From positions 1-64,000 of the forward strand of contig NZ_CVTD020000025.1 in the NCBI RefSeq assembly GCF_002904165.1: 64,000 nt of DNA, in the 5' to 3' direction. The stretch is from Herbinix hemicellulosilytica (lineage in GTDB: Bacteria; Bacillota; Clostridia; Lachnospirales; Lachnospiraceae). Below, piece after piece: positions 8,527-18,591 of this stretch; within the stretch, counting starts at the first letter, position 1, and the number at the start of each line of letters is the position of its first letter. The position numbers and the translations under genes were made by a program. A model generated the notes under the pieces. It saw only the letters and a list, made by a program, of their open reading frames with translations. It had not been told where the DNA came from and made no database searches.

Positions 8527-10851
8527 TTATAATATCATAGAAAGCTGAATCCTGTTTTTAGTAACATCCACACCGATTACTTTTACATCCACTATATCTC
8601 CTACACTGACTACTTCCAATGGATGCTTTACAAATTTCTTGTTTGTAAGCTGTGAAATATGAACCAGTCCGTCCTGATGAACTCCGATATCGACAAAGGC
8701 TCCGAAATCTATGACATTTCTTACAGTACCTTTTAAAATCATTCCTTCCTTAAGGTCGGATATCTCCAAAACATCAGTCCTAAGAATAGGCTTTGGCATT
8801 TCGTCTCTAGGATCCCTGCCCGGTTTTTCCAGTTCTTTAATTATATCGCTTAAGGTAATTTCTCCTATACCCAACTCATTAGCCAGTTTTTTAATATCCT
8901 TTATTCTGTCACTTAATAATGTTGAACTATATTCAGGCAGGTCTGTACCGGTCTTCATATCCTCCGATACTGTTTCATTTTTTACAGCTGATGCCAGAGC
9001 TTTTGCCACTTCGGTGTTATCGGATTTTACGACCAAGTTTTGCTTTTTCTTTGCGGTTTTCTTGCGAATGCTTTCCGGATTTAATTTAGCCGCTGCAGCC
9101 TGAGCCTGAATGTTTTTTATATCCTCCAAGCTTAATCCCAGTTTATTAAGTAAAGCATTTGTAGCTTCGTAAGATTCCGGATGAACACCGGTTGCATCCA
9201 GGGGATTTTCACCGTCACGGATGCGAAGAAAGCCGGCGCACTGCTCAAAAATTTTCGGGCCAAGCTTAGGCACCTTAAGCAGTTCGTTTCTGTTTTTAAA
9301 CGGCCCGTTAGCTTCGCGATATGCAACAATATTTTTAGCCACCGTTTTAGTGATTCCCGAAACGTATTCGAGCAGGGAAACGGATGCGGTGTTAAGGTCA
9401 ACTCCAACTTTATTTACGCAGTCTTCCACGACCCCTGCCAAAGCTTCGCTGAGCTTCTTTTGATCCATATCATGCTGATATTGTCCCACCCCTATGGACT
9501 TAGGGTCAATCTTTACAAGCTCAGCCAGAGGGTCCTGCAACCTTCTTGCTATGGATACAGCACTTCTTTGTCCCACATCAAATTCCGGGAATTCCTCCGA
9601 GGCAAGCTTGCTTGCCGAATATACTGAAGCTCCCGCTTCGTTTACGATAACGTAACTCACCGGTCTGTCTATCTCTTTAAGGAGTTCTACTATCACTTTT
9701 TCGGATTCTCTGGAAGCCGTTCCGTTTCCCAGAGATATAAGTGTAATATTATATTTATCAATTAATTCTTTAAGAATTTTCTTAGATTCATCGATTTTAT
9801 TCTGGGGAGGGGTAGGATATATTACCACCGTATCAAGCACCTTACCTGTAGGGTCAACAACAGCCAGTTTACATCCTGTACGAAAGGCCGGGTCCCATCC
9901 CAGTACCGTATGGCCGGCTATAGGAGGCTGCATAAGCAGTTGCTTCAGATTCTTTCCGAACACTTTTATGGCTCCGTCTTCCGCCTCTTCGGTAAGTTTA
10001 TTCCTAATTTCCCTTTCTATAGCAGGACCAATCAGCCTTTTATAGCTGTCTTCTACCATAGCCTTTAATAAATCGTTTGTATATGGATTGTCCTTAATTA
10101 TAACCTTTCTTTCCAGATAATTAAGTATTTTTTCTTCCGGAGCAGCTATTTTTACCGAAAGATATTTTTCTTTTTCTCCGCGGTTAATGGCCAGCACCCG
10201 GTGTCCCGGTATTTTTTGGACTTCTTCTTCGAAGTTATAATACATCTCGTATACAGATTCTACATTCTCATCCTTAGCCTGAGATATAATCTTTCCTTCT
10301 TTAATTGTTATATCTCGGATATAGCTCCTATACTCCGCTTCGTCAGATACTTCTTCGGCAAGGATATCTAGTGCTCCCGCAATGGCTTCTTCGACTGTAT
10401 TAACTTCTTTTTCTTCGGATAAGAATTGCACCACCAGTTCACTTATGGGCTTGTCCGTATCCTGGGCTTTTATAAGTTCTGCAAGGCCGTCCAGACCCTT
10501 TTCCTTGGCTATTGTAGCCCTGGTCCTTCGCTTTGGCCTGTAAGGCCGGTACAAATCCTCCACTTCAACCAGGGTCTTTGCCTCAAGAATTTGATTTTTT
10601 AATTCTTCGGTAAGTTTTCCCTGTTCATCAATACTGTTTATAACCTGATTCTTTTTTTCTTCCAAATTTCTTAAATACTGCAGTCTTTCATACAATAATC
10701 TTAACTGCTCGTCATTTAACGAGCCTGTTGCCTCTTTACGGTATCTGGCTATAAAAGGTATGGTGTTGCCTTCGTCAATAAGCCTGACTGCTGCCTCTAC
10801 CTGTTCCAGTCTTATACTTAGTTCTTCTTTCAATTGATATAAAATATCCAT
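8527..10851 (-). CDS. tex: Tex family RNA-binding transcription accessory protein
   Basis: 774 residues, the standard length for Tex. Order of domains: helical N-terminus with IPFIARYRKEATGSL, an RNase H-like/YqgF domain (GWDPAFRTGCKLAVVD, YIVNEAGASVYSAS), a helix-hairpin-helix region (LNTASVSLLEYVSGI, PKLGPKIFEQCAGFLR) and a C-terminal S1 domain (GTVRNVIDFGAFVDIGVHQDGLVHIS). Tex binds nucleic acid and associates with RNA polymerase. GGAG lies six bases before the ATG. Confidence 0.95.
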   Translation of the reverse strand: MDILYQLKEELSIRLEQVEAAVRLIDEGNTIPFIARYRKEATGSLNDEQLRLLYERLQYLRNLEEKKNQVINSIDEQGKLTEELKNQILEAKTLVEVEDLYRPYRPKRRTRATIAKEKGLDGLAELIKAQDTDKPISELVVQFLSEEKEVNTVEEAIAGALDILAEEVSDEAEYRSYIRDITIKEGKIISQAKDENVESVYEMYYNFEEEVQKIPGHRVLAINRGEKEKYLSVKIAAPEEKILNYLERKVIIKDNPYTNDLLKAMVEDSYKRLIGPAIEREIRNKLTEEAEDGAIKVFGKNLKQLLMQPPIAGHTVLGWDPAFRTGCKLAVVDPTGKVLDTVVIYPTPPQNKIDESKKILKELIDKYNITLISLGNGTASRESEKVIVELLKEIDRPVSYVIVNEAGASVYSASKLASEEFPEFDVGQRSAVSIARRLQDPLAELVKIDPKSIGVGQYQHDMDQKKLSEALAGVVEDCVNKVGVDLNTASVSLLEYVSGITKTVAKNIVAYREANGPFKNRNELLKVPKLGPKIFEQCAGFLRIRDGENPLDATGVHPESYEATNALLNKLGLSLEDIKNIQAQAAAAKLNPESIRKKTAKKKQNLVVKSDNTEVAKALASAVKNETVSEDMKTGTDLPEYSSTLLSDRIKDIKKLANELGIGEITLSDIIKELEKPGRDPRDEMPKPILRTDVLEISDLKEGMILKGTVRNVIDFGAFVDIGVHQDGLVHISQLTNKKFVKHPLEVVSVGDIVDVKVIGVDVTKNRIQLSMIL

Positions 10852-11032
10852 CTCTTACTCCTGTTTCATAATAGTTTTTTATGTTTTAATAAACCGATAT
10901 AATAACCATATTTTTACTTATGGATACGCGTTATTTTTATATTATCAAAATGATTAACGAAAATCAATATAAAACCTGCCTGTGACAGACAGTGTAGCAT
11001 TATTAATTTACCTATAATCCAACTATAAAAAT

Positions 11033-11085
11033 GGGGTATACGGTCTAAACACGCCTCTTTCTTGGTGTTTACAACCGTATACCCC
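11033..11085 (-). terminator. Terminator of the hom-apgM-lysC operon
   Basis: A long two-part hairpin: outer stem GGGGTATACGGT/ACCGTATACCCC and an inner GTAAACACC pairing with a GG-GTGTTTA segment, followed on the minus strand by ATTTTTATAG. It lies 43 bp beyond lysC. Confidence 0.88.
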
Positions 11086-11127
11086 TGTCAATTCAACTAT
11101 TTATATTTTATCTTTATAAGCAACCGG

Positions 11128-12342
11128 TTAATTCATTTGGGTAGGAAAGAATTTATCATGAACAGCATTCATGGCTTTTTCTACTTGTGATTCATCAATA
11201 AGTACGGTAACTCTGATTTCTGAAGTAGATATCATTTTGATATTTACTCCCACATCGTACAGAGCCTCAAACATCTTTGCTGCTACACCGGCATTGGACA
11301 TCATACCTGCACCGACTATGGATACTTTTGCGACTCCCTTTTCTATATCCAGCTTTTGATATTTTATGCTTTCGCGGTGACGTTCTATTGTAGCAACCGC
11401 TTCATCAAGATCGTCTTCTTTTACGGTAAAGCTTATATCCTTGGTTCCGTCCCTCCCGATGGACTGTAATATGATATCAACATTAATATTATGCCTTGCC
11501 AGATGGTGGAATAATTTAAATGCCACACCGGGCTGATCCTCCAATCCTATTACCGCAATACGGGCTGCATTTTTATCGGCTGCCACACCGCTAACAAGCA
11601 TTTTCTCCATATTAACTGCCTCCTTAACTATTGTACCTTCGTTTTCATTCATACTGGAACGAACAACCAACTGTACCCCGTATTTTTTAGCCATTTCTAC
11701 AGAACGGTTATGCAATACACCGGCTCCAAGCGAAGCCAGTTCCAGCATTTCATCATATGTAATTTCATTTAACTTTATAGCATTCTTAACAATCCGCGGA
11801 TCGGCCGAATATACTCCGTCGACATCCGTATATATTTCGCACATGTCGGCATGTAAAGCAGCTGCCAATGCAACCGCAGTGGTATCCGAGCCTCCTCTTC
11901 CCAGGGTGGTATAGTCTTCAAATTTGTTTACTCCCTGGAATCCCGTAACCAATACTACCCGTCTGTTTTGCAGTTCGTTTCTGATCCTGTCGGTATCAAT
12001 TCTTTTTAATCTGGCATTGCCGTAAACCGATGTGGTATGCATTGCAACCTGAAAAGCATTCAGTGAAATTGCAGGCACACCAAGGACATCAAGGGCCATG
12101 GCCATTAGGGCAACGGACACCTGTTCTCCGGTCGTAAGCAGCATATCCAGTTCCCTTTTTGACGGATTGGGATTAATGTCTTTTGCCATCTGTATTAAAA
12201 TATCCGTTTGCTTTCCCATAGCAGACAGTACTACCACAAGTTCATGCCCTTTTTTATAGTCTTCGGCAATTCTTCTTGCAACATTAAAAATCCTCTCTTT
12301 GTCTCCTACAGATGTTCCGCCAAATTTCTTAACTATTAACAT
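11128..12342 (-). CDS. lysC: Aspartate kinase
   Basis: Phosphorylates aspartate, the entry step to lysine, threonine and methionine. N-terminal kinase domain opens with KFGGTSVG and contains VVVLSAMG, TTGEQ and GRGGSDTTA; two ACT domains follow (GVAFKLFHHLARHNINVDII and AGVAAKMFEALYDVGVNIKM). Length 404 is typical of the single-function clostridial enzyme. GGAGG lies five bases before ATG. It is the third biosynthetic gene in the hom-apgM-lysC series, 39 bp after apgM. No lysine riboswitch is visible, so feedback through the ACT domains is the likely control. Confidence 0.96.
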   Translation of the reverse strand: MLIVKKFGGTSVGDKERIFNVARRIAEDYKKGHELVVVLSAMGKQTDILIQMAKDINPNPSKRELDMLLTTGEQVSVALMAMALDVLGVPAISLNAFQVAMHTTSVYGNARLKRIDTDRIRNELQNRRVVLVTGFQGVNKFEDYTTLGRGGSDTTAVALAAALHADMCEIYTDVDGVYSADPRIVKNAIKLNEITYDEMLELASLGAGVLHNRSVEMAKKYGVQLVVRSSMNENEGTIVKEAVNMEKMLVSGVAADKNAARIAVIGLEDQPGVAFKLFHHLARHNINVDIILQSIGRDGTKDISFTVKEDDLDEAVATIERHRESIKYQKLDIEKGVAKVSIVGAGMMSNAGVAAKMFEALYDVGVNIKMISTSEIRVTVLIDESQVEKAMNAVHDKFFPTQMN

Positions 12343-12381
12343 AGATGCCTCCTAAATCAAAGTTATAGTGCTTACTCATAA

Positions 12382-13581
12382 TCATTGGTGAAATAACCTC
12401 CCTATGATGGTATGACCTTCGCTGATTACAATACCGCTTTTTGCGGCATCAATTTCGTCAAATAAATAAATATTTTTTTTGTCTTCCCGGCTGTCATACA
12501 GCATATAAGGTACCGGATCAGCAGTATGGGTCCGGCAGCGGATCGGTGTGGGATGATCGGGCATAATAAGCAGTCTGAAATCCACACCTGCCTTTTCCAA
12601 ACCTTCCGTAACGGGTTTTACTACTCTTTGATCCAGATACTCTATCGCTTTTATTTTATTCATGACATTGCCCTGATGACCCATTTCATCGGGGGCTTCC
12701 ACATGAATATAGACAAAATCGTAATTTTCTTTTAAAAGCACCTCCAAGGCTGCTTTAGCCTTCCCTTCATAATTTGTATGAAGGGTCCCGTTCGCCCCGG
12801 GTACTTCAATAACTTTCATACCGGCACCGACAGCTATTCCTTTAAGCAAATCCACAGCCGATATCATAGCACCTTTCTTTTTATATTTCTCTTTAAAGGA
12901 AGTAAGAGCCGGCCTTGTTCCTGCGCCCCAGAACCATATGGAATTGGCTTTATTAAGTCCTTTATTTTTTCTCTCAATATTTATAGGATGATTGTTAAGG
13001 ATATCAAAGCTGTCCTTCATCATTTTTTTAAGGGCAGGATCTTTAGGCAAATAATCTCCGATTACCTTTCCCAATATATCGTGGGGTTGAGATAACGGAA
13101 CCACTTCTCCCTCTTTCCATACGGTCAAATGTCTGTAACTGGTTCCGACATAAAATTTATATACTTCATTTTCAAAATAATTCTTAACTTCATTAATTAA
13201 AACGGCGGCATCTTCCGTTGAAATCTCTCCGGAACTGTGATCTATTATAACTTTGTCTTCATATCCCCCATCCTCAGAAAGGGTAACAAGATTGCATCTT
13301 AATGCTATATCGGTATCATCAAGATCCACTCCGATACTTAATGCTTCCAAAGGAGATCTTCCGGAGTAATAAATGCGTGGATCATAGCCGAGTACCGAAA
13401 GGTTGGCCGTATCACTGCCAGGACTCATCCCTTCCGGAATAGTCTTTACCAAACCTATTTCCGCCTTTTTGGCCAGAGCATCCATACATGGAGTATTGGC
13501 CGCCATCATGGGGGTTTTCCCGCCAAGGCTTTGGATCGGTTCGTCAGCCATCCCGTCTCCCAGTACTATAATGTATTTCAT
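12382..13581 (-). CDS. ApgM-like phosphoglycerate mutase family protein, proposed homoserine kinase
   Basis: Alkaline-phosphatase-fold protein of the archaeal-type cofactor-independent phosphoglycerate mutase family. Visible marks are YIIVLGDGMADEP with the metal-binding Asp, SPGSDTANLSVLGYDP carrying the nucleophilic serine, VHVEAPDEMGHQGN and MPDHPTPI. The subgroup found with threonine genes has been proposed to act as an alternative homoserine kinase, and here it lies exactly between hom and lysC while no classical thrB is in the operon. The listed frame could begin at TTG 13599, but the ATG at 13581 gives the family's normal N-terminus. Glycolytic mutase activity is the alternative. Confidence 0.85.
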   Translation of the reverse strand: MKYIIVLGDGMADEPIQSLGGKTPMMAANTPCMDALAKKAEIGLVKTIPEGMSPGSDTANLSVLGYDPRIYYSGRSPLEALSIGVDLDDTDIALRCNLVTLSEDGGYEDKVIIDHSSGEISTEDAAVLINEVKNYFENEVYKFYVGTSYRHLTVWKEGEVVPLSQPHDILGKVIGDYLPKDPALKKMMKDSFDILNNHPINIERKNKGLNKANSIWFWGAGTRPALTSFKEKYKKKGAMISAVDLLKGIAVGAGMKVIEVPGANGTLHTNYEGKAKAALEVLLKENYDFVYIHVEAPDEMGHQGNVMNKIKAIEYLDQRVVKPVTEGLEKAGVDFRLLIMPDHPTPIRCRTHTADPVPYMLYDSREDKKNIYLFDEIDAAKSGIVISEGHTIIGRLFHQ

Positions 13582-13622
13582 TTTCTCCAATCCCTTCAAA
13601 CGTAAGATTCGTTTATTTTTAT

Positions 13623-14837
13623 TTAAAACCTTACTCTGATGCTTCCCAAGAATCCGCTTAATTTCTCTTTCTTATCCTTCATCTCTTTTTCCGCAATTTC
13701 CTTTGTAATAAAAGCAATTTCATTCTCAACCACTTCGGGAGCAATCTCAATATCCCCGAATAATTCTCTTAAACTATCAATTGAGTTTTCATTCTTTAAA
13801 ACCCTTACAAAAAATCTGTGTTTTACTTTGTTAATATCAGTTAATTCGAGTTTCTTGCTGCTCCATATGGTCCATATGTTCCTGTTAAAATGCTTTGCAC
13901 AGTCCACCACATCGGCTACAACTGCACTGGCAGTAGGAAGTTTTCCCGCTCCGCTTCCGTAAAACATTACATCCCCAATTACATTGCCGCGGACAAAAAT
14001 ACCGTTAAATACATCATTCACACTGTATAGGGGGTGATTAGCCCTGATCATAACCGGTGCAACCATCGCATATACACTATCGTCATCTTCCCTTATGCTG
14101 GTTGCAAACAGTTTTATCCTGGCACCAAGCGCTTTGGCATATTTTATGTCGGTATCGGTTATCTTAGAAATGCCTTCCGTGTAAATATCCTCATAATCCA
14201 CCTGCATACCGTATGCCAGGGATGAGAGTATGGCTATCTTCCTGCAGGAATCGTACCCTTCCACATCAGCACTGGGATCCCTTTCGGCATATCCGAGGCT
14301 TTGTGCGTTTTTTAGCGCCGTTTCAAAATCGATACCTTCTTCTGCCATCTTAGTCAGTATATAGTTTGTTGTACCGTTTAGAATGCCGGTAATTTCAACA
14401 ATTTCATCCGCAGTCAATGACTGGTTTAAGGGTCTTATAATAGGTATTCCTCCACCTACACTGGCCTCAAAAAGAAAGTTTGTATTCCTTTCTTTTGCTA
14501 TATCAATAAGTTCTGCACCGTACTTTGCCACCAATTCCTTGTTTGATGTAACAACACTTTTCCCTCTTAACAACGCTTCCTTCACATAAGTGTAGGCAGG
14601 TTCTGTTCCTCCCATGACCTCAACCACAATTTTAACATCAGGATCATTAAGAATTATATTAACGTCATGAACCAATATCTCCATAATGGGATTACCGGGA
14701 AAATCTCTTATATCCAATACATACTTTACATTAATTCTGTCACCGGCTCTTTTGCATATGCTGTCCCCGTTTAATTTCAAAACTTCGACAACACCAGAAC
14801 CTATTGTTCCGTATCCTAGAACCGCTATGTTAATCAT
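13623..14837 (-). CDS. hom: Homoserine dehydrogenase
   Basis: Reduces aspartate semialdehyde to homoserine with NAD(P)H. The Rossmann loop VLGYGTIGSGVVE is at the N-terminus, the catalytic region contains TSNKELVAKYG, ASVGGGIPII, GILNGTTNYIL and AERDPSADVEGYD, and the C-terminal 70 residues form the regulatory ACT-like part. Length 404 is slightly short of the usual 430 but all catalytic segments are present. GGAGG lies upstream of ATG. It follows the ACT-domain gene by 44 bp. Confidence 0.96.
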   Translation of the reverse strand: MINIAVLGYGTIGSGVVEVLKLNGDSICKRAGDRINVKYVLDIRDFPGNPIMEILVHDVNIILNDPDVKIVVEVMGGTEPAYTYVKEALLRGKSVVTSNKELVAKYGAELIDIAKERNTNFLFEASVGGGIPIIRPLNQSLTADEIVEITGILNGTTNYILTKMAEEGIDFETALKNAQSLGYAERDPSADVEGYDSCRKIAILSSLAYGMQVDYEDIYTEGISKITDTDIKYAKALGARIKLFATSIREDDDSVYAMVAPVMIRANHPLYSVNDVFNGIFVRGNVIGDVMFYGSGAGKLPTASAVVADVVDCAKHFNRNIWTIWSSKKLELTDINKVKHRFFVRVLKNENSIDSLRELFGDIEIAPEVVENEIAFITKEIAEKEMKDKKEKLSGFLGSIRVRF

Positions 14838-14881
14838 TGAAAACCTCCATTTCCTAGCTATAGTAATTGTTTTTATATGAA

Positions 14882-15322
14882 CTATTCTCTTGCCAATATC
14901 TTTACATAATGAATACCATCCAAATCTTCTATGGCTTTCAGCATCAGTGAAATATCGTCCGTCTGGGGTAAGATTTCTACGCTTAAGGTTAACATTGCTA
15001 TCTTGTTAACCGGAATAGACTGATGTATTGTCAGAATATTCGCCTGAGCTTTAGCCACATTATTCAGAACTTTTGAAAGCAACCCCGGGGTATCGTCCAT
15101 TTGAATCATAAATGTTATTGTTTTGCCCCTGGAATGATCATAAAAAGGAAAAATGTCATCACGATATTTATAAAATGAACTTCTGCTGATCTGAACGGCA
15201 TCCGTTGCCTCCTGCACGGTCATAGCCCGCTCAGAATCAAGAAGTCTTTTAGCCTCCACTACTTTTAAAAGCACTTCAGGCAAAGCCTTCTTTCTTACAA
15301 TGTAATACTCGTCATCCCGCAC
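14882..15322 (-). CDS. ACT domain-containing protein (UPF0735/PheB-like)
   Basis: 146 residues: an N-terminal helix-turn-helix-like segment (AMTVQEATDAVQISRSSFYKYRD) and a C-terminal ACT domain (DDTPGLLSKVLNNVAKAQAN). The family occurs in front of hom or pheA in Firmicutes and is presumed to sense an amino acid, but no activity is proven. The start is GTG with GGGAGG nine bases upstream. First gene of the aspartate-family operon, behind the promoter at 15394-15422. Confidence 0.88.
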   Translation of the reverse strand: MRDDEYYIVRKKALPEVLLKVVEAKRLLDSERAMTVQEATDAVQISRSSFYKYRDDIFPFYDHSRGKTITFMIQMDDTPGLLSKVLNNVAKAQANILTIHQSIPVNKIAMLTLSVEILPQTDDISLMLKAIEDLDGIHYVKILARE

Positions 15323-15393
15323 AACAAAATACCTCCCAATTTTTATTTTTCAGTTGTATTTTCTACGGATACAATTGTCTTTGATAGAAAGAA

Positions 15394-15422
15394 ATCTTAT
15401 CATATAATTATGCATAATGCAA
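15394..15422 (-). promoter_or_regulatory. Promoter of the ACT-hom-apgM-lysC operon
   Basis: On the minus strand TTGCAT, 17-base spacer, TAAGAT; leader of about 65 bases to the GTG start. No T-box or other riboswitch is seen in the leader. The rest of the gap (15423-15698) holds no gene or clear terminator. Confidence 0.55.
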
Positions 15423-15698
15423 GACGAAATTACAAAGCCGCGGTCGGAAAAAATAACTTTTGTCACTTATGACAGATTATGTAAGTTATCTATTGAATTC
15501 TTTGTATAAAAATACATATTTTCTTATAAGAATAAATTTGATGTTTTAATTATAAATAAAGGGTTAAGAACCTAATTCACGATATATACAGAAAAAACAC
15601 CTGCTGCAATCCTTTGCGCCACTAACCGGATCAAAAATCCCGCTTATGACTCTCAAATCACAGCACGTGTTCTTAAGTTTGAATTATTATAATTTATT

Positions 15699-16421
15699 TT
15701 ACAATATTTTAGAAAGGAATTCCTTTAATCTCGGATGCTGTGGATTATCGAAAAACGCCTCCGGCGTATTCTGTTCAACTATCTTTCCTTCATCCATAAA
15801 CATGACTCTTGTGGCAACTCTCTTTGCAAATCTCATCTCATGGGTTACCACAACCATAGTCATTCCTTCCTGAGCCAGGGCTTCCATAAGCTCCAGTACT
15901 TCCCCTACCATCTCCGGATCCAGGGCGGAAGTAGGCTCATCAAAGAGCATCACATCAGGATTCATTGCCAGAGCCCTGATTATGGCTATACGCTGTTTTT
16001 GACCTCCGGACAACTGATTCGGATATGATAACGCTTTTTCTTTAAGTCCGATTCTGTTAAGAAGCTCTATTGCTTTATCGTCGGCTTGATCTTTGGTCAT
16101 AATGCCAAGCTTTGTCGGAGCCAATGTTATATTTTCCAAAACCGTAAGATGAGGAAATAAATTAAACTGCTGAAACACCATGCCCATTTTTTGCCGGATT
16201 TTATTTATATCAACATTTTTATCGTTTATCTTTTTTCCTTCAAACCAAATCTCACCTTCCGTAGGCTCTTCAAGCAAATTCAGGCAGCGCAAAAATGTGG
16301 ATTTTCCGGACCCTGATGGTCCTATAACTACCACCTTTTCTCCCTTGTTTATAGTTTCGTCAATACCGTTTAAAACCCAGTTGTTTCCGAAAACCTTTTT
16401 TAGATTTTTAGTTACGATCAC
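15699..16421 (-). CDS. Polar amino acid ABC transporter ATP-binding protein
   Basis: Walker [11 protein letters not shown]-loop FQQFNLFPH, signature LSGGQKQR, Walker [15 protein letters not shown] and the H-loop VVVTHE are all intact. The set matches the GlnQ/ArtP/HisP group. The best start is the GTG at 16421: the GGAGG that serves it lies inside the last codons of the permease gene, ten bases upstream, so the two overlap by 14 bases and are coupled. The frame is open to TTG 16442. Confidence 0.94.
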   Translation of the reverse strand: MIVTKNLKKVFGNNWVLNGIDETINKGEKVVVIGPSGSGKSTFLRCLNLLEEPTEGEIWFEGKKINDKNVDINKIRQKMGMVFQQFNLFPHLTVLENITLAPTKLGIMTKDQADDKAIELLNRIGLKEKALSYPNQLSGGQKQRIAIIRALAMNPDVMLFDEPTSALDPEMVGEVLELMEALAQEGMTMVVVTHEMRFAKRVATRVMFMDEGKIVEQNTPEAFFDNPQHPRLKEFLSKIL

Positions 16422-17145
16422 CCTTAGCCAGCCTCCTTTCAAATAAGGATAAAAGTTTAGATAAGCCCATTACAAGGACAAGATAACATAAAGCTGCTAT
16501 TATTAACGGAGGCAGTATTTTCCATGTTCTTGATCCGATATATTGAGCGGCTTTTGTAAGCTCTGTTACCGCAATAACACTTGCTACGGAAGTTTCTTTA
16601 ATTAAGGTAATAAACTCGTTTCCCAAAGCCGGAAGAATATTCTTAATAGCCTGTGGCAAAATAATCTTTCTCATAGTCTGCACATAACTAAGCCCCAAAG
16701 AACGGCCTGCTTCCATCTGCCCTTTATCTACGGATTCTATGCCTGCTCTGATAATTTCAGCCACGTATGCACCGGAATTAATACCAAAGCAAACAGCCCC
16801 TACCACAATTTCATTGGTATTTCTGGATGTAAATATAAGATTGTATATAATGAGAAGCTGAACCATCAGCGGTGTACCTCTGATAACGTTAACATAAATA
16901 TTGCAAATGTTTGACAGCCACCGCATTTTATAGTTTACGGAAGCGACTTTTAAAACCGCTACCAGTATACCGATTAAAATACCGATAATAACCGCAAAAA
17001 ATGAAATTAACAGGGTTATTTTCAGGCCGTTAATATATGACATATACCGCTGGTTTGGAATTAACGCATTGTAAAATGACTTATATAAATCATTTGCCCA
17101 GTTAAACCATGAACCTGATAAATACAAAATTTTCTCTCCTTTCAT
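16408..17145 (-). CDS. Polar amino acid ABC transporter permease
   Basis: Integral membrane subunit with about five helices. The N-terminal [21 protein letters not shown] and the conserved loop [23 protein letters not shown] identify the His/Glu/Gln/Arg/opine family. The start is uncertain: the ATG at 17145 has AAGGAGG only two bases away, while a TTG a few codons later has GGAG eight bases away. It lies about 150 bp after the binding-protein gene, with a hairpin between. Confidence 0.92.
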   Translation of the reverse strand: MKGEKILYLSGSWFNWANDLYKSFYNALIPNQRYMSYINGLKITLLISFFAVIIGILIGILVAVLKVASVNYKMRWLSNICNIYVNVIRGTPLMVQLLIIYNLIFTSRNTNEIVVGAVCFGINSGAYVAEIIRAGIESVDKGQMEAGRSLGLSYVQTMRKIILPQAIKNILPALGNEFITLIKETSVASVIAVTELTKAAQYIGSRTWKILPPLIIAALCYLVLVMGLSKLLSLFERRLAKGDRN

Positions 17146-17209
17146 AACCTCCTTGGAAAAAATTAATGCAACAAGATATAAGGGACGACTTTCTTTTTGC
17201 ATTAATATA

Positions 17210-17232
17210 GGGCTGCACTATAGATACAGCCC
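17210..17232 (-). terminator. Stem-loop between binding-protein and permease genes
   Basis: Perfect 6-bp stem GGGCTG/CAGCCC with an 11-base loop and no T tract after it. Such hairpins after a solute-binding-protein gene often protect its mRNA 3' end or lower read-through, giving more binding protein than membrane subunit. That role is inferred. Confidence 0.5.
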
Positions 17233-17293
17233 TTACATTTAAAGGTAGGTCTACAAAGATACACATGCAAGGATATGTGTACCTTCGGCAAAA

Positions 17294-18046
17294 TTATTGA
17301 TTTTTGCTTTTGCTTGTATGGTTTGCTATAAATTCTTCAATTTTTCCTTCGGTTTTAAGTTGTTCTATAACCGTATTTATTGCCTCCAGCAGTTCTTTGT
17401 TGCCTTTCTTTACGGCTATGGCATACTTATCCTCAAACAATACCCCGTCAAGAATAGTAAGTTCGGGATTTGCTTCTACCATTTCTTCGGCCGGCAAATT
17501 ATCCATAACTATACAGTCAATTTTACCGTTCTTTAAATCTTCCGCTGCCTGGCCAAACTTTGTATAGCGTCTGATTTCTTTTGCGTTTACGTTTTCTTCA
17601 ACCCAGAAATCAGCTATATTCCCTTGCTGAACACCGATAATCTTTCCGTCCAGATCATCTAAACTTGAGACGGTAGGATTCTCCTTATTTACTACAACAA
17701 CTTCCGTGTTATCCACATACTCAACGGAAAAATCCATCGTTTCCAATCTTTCTTCGCTGATGGATACGCCTGCTGCCACAAAATCTACCTGGCCGCTTGC
17801 CACCGCAGCCAGTGCCCCGTCAAAATCCATATTCTTTATTACAAGCTCTTTTCCAAGGTAATCCGCTATGGCTTTGGCTATATCCATATCTACTCCGACT
17901 ACCTCATCGCCTTCCAAATATTCATAAGGCGCAAAACTTGCTTCTGTACCTACTATTATGGTATTATCCTGCTTTGATTTGCATCCCGTAGCTAAAATCA
18001 TTAAAAATATTGCTAATGTTACAATACCGATTATCCTCTTTTTCAT
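17294..18046 (-). CDS. Polar amino acid ABC transporter substrate-binding lipoprotein
   Basis: Signal peptide of lipoprotein type: MKKRIIGIVTLAIFLMILATGC, with the lipobox Cys. The mature part is a family 3 solute-binding protein (TEASFAPYEYLEGDEVVGVDMDI, DFVAAGVSISEER, VDFVAAG, GVQQGNIADFW). The specific amino acid cannot be read from the sequence. The ATG at 18046 has GGAGG five bases upstream and is preferred over an in-frame GTG at 18058. First gene of the three-gene importer. Confidence 0.93.
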   Translation of the reverse strand: MKKRIIGIVTLAIFLMILATGCKSKQDNTIIVGTEASFAPYEYLEGDEVVGVDMDIAKAIADYLGKELVIKNMDFDGALAAVASGQVDFVAAGVSISEERLETMDFSVEYVDNTEVVVVNKENPTVSSLDDLDGKIIGVQQGNIADFWVEENVNAKEIRRYTKFGQAAEDLKNGKIDCIVMDNLPAEEMVEANPELTILDGVLFEDKYAIAVKKGNKELLEAINTVIEQLKTEGKIEEFIANHTSKSKNQ

Positions 18047-18097
18047 CTTGTCCTCCACTCTAAAACCCGATCGGAGAATTTGACTTTTTAGCCATAC

Positions 18098-18553
18098 TTA
18101 ATTACTTTTAGGCATTTTTAAAGCATTCACTTCATCGTCTGAAAGAAGTAAATTACTGTCTAAAAGCAAAATAAGTTCTCCGTCTGAATATGCTATAGAT
18201 TTTAAATAAGAGGTGCCGCTGTTTTTTAATACCTCGGGAACATCAAATACATCGGATTGGTCAAAATCTTTAATACCCTTTACAAGGTCTACCTCAAGGG
18301 CAATTTGCACATCTCCTGCATTGGTAATCAAATACCTTGTATCTTTATCTGCTTCTTCATCAGGAAGGTTAAATTTCCTCCTTAAACTGAATACGGGAAT
18401 TTCAGTTCCTCTCAAATTTATCTTGCCCTTTATGTTTTTTGGCATTTTTTCGGCTTTAACTACTTCCAAATCCTTTTCAATCGTACTTACCTTGGTTATA
18501 TCCAATCCGTATTCTTCTCCGTTTATCTGAAAAACCGCTTGCTTTATACTCAT
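18098..18553 (-). CDS. CheW-like chemotaxis coupling protein
   Basis: 151 residues forming one CheW domain: QAVFQINGEEYGLDITKVSTIE, the KGKINLRGTEIPVFSLRRKF core and a C-terminal ELILLLDSNLLLS. CheW links chemoreceptors to the kinase CheA. The gene is not in a chemotaxis operon here; it stands alone between an amino acid importer and prfB, so a stand-alone CheW paralogue is likely. GGAGG precedes ATG. Confidence 0.9.
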   Translation of the reverse strand: MSIKQAVFQINGEEYGLDITKVSTIEKDLEVVKAEKMPKNIKGKINLRGTEIPVFSLRRKFNLPDEEADKDTRYLITNAGDVQIALEVDLVKGIKDFDQSDVFDVPEVLKNSGTSYLKSIAYSDGELILLLDSNLLLSDDEVNALKMPKSN

Positions 18554-18591
18554 TTGTAAACCTCCTTAAGCTGTCCCGCCTTAATAACCGG

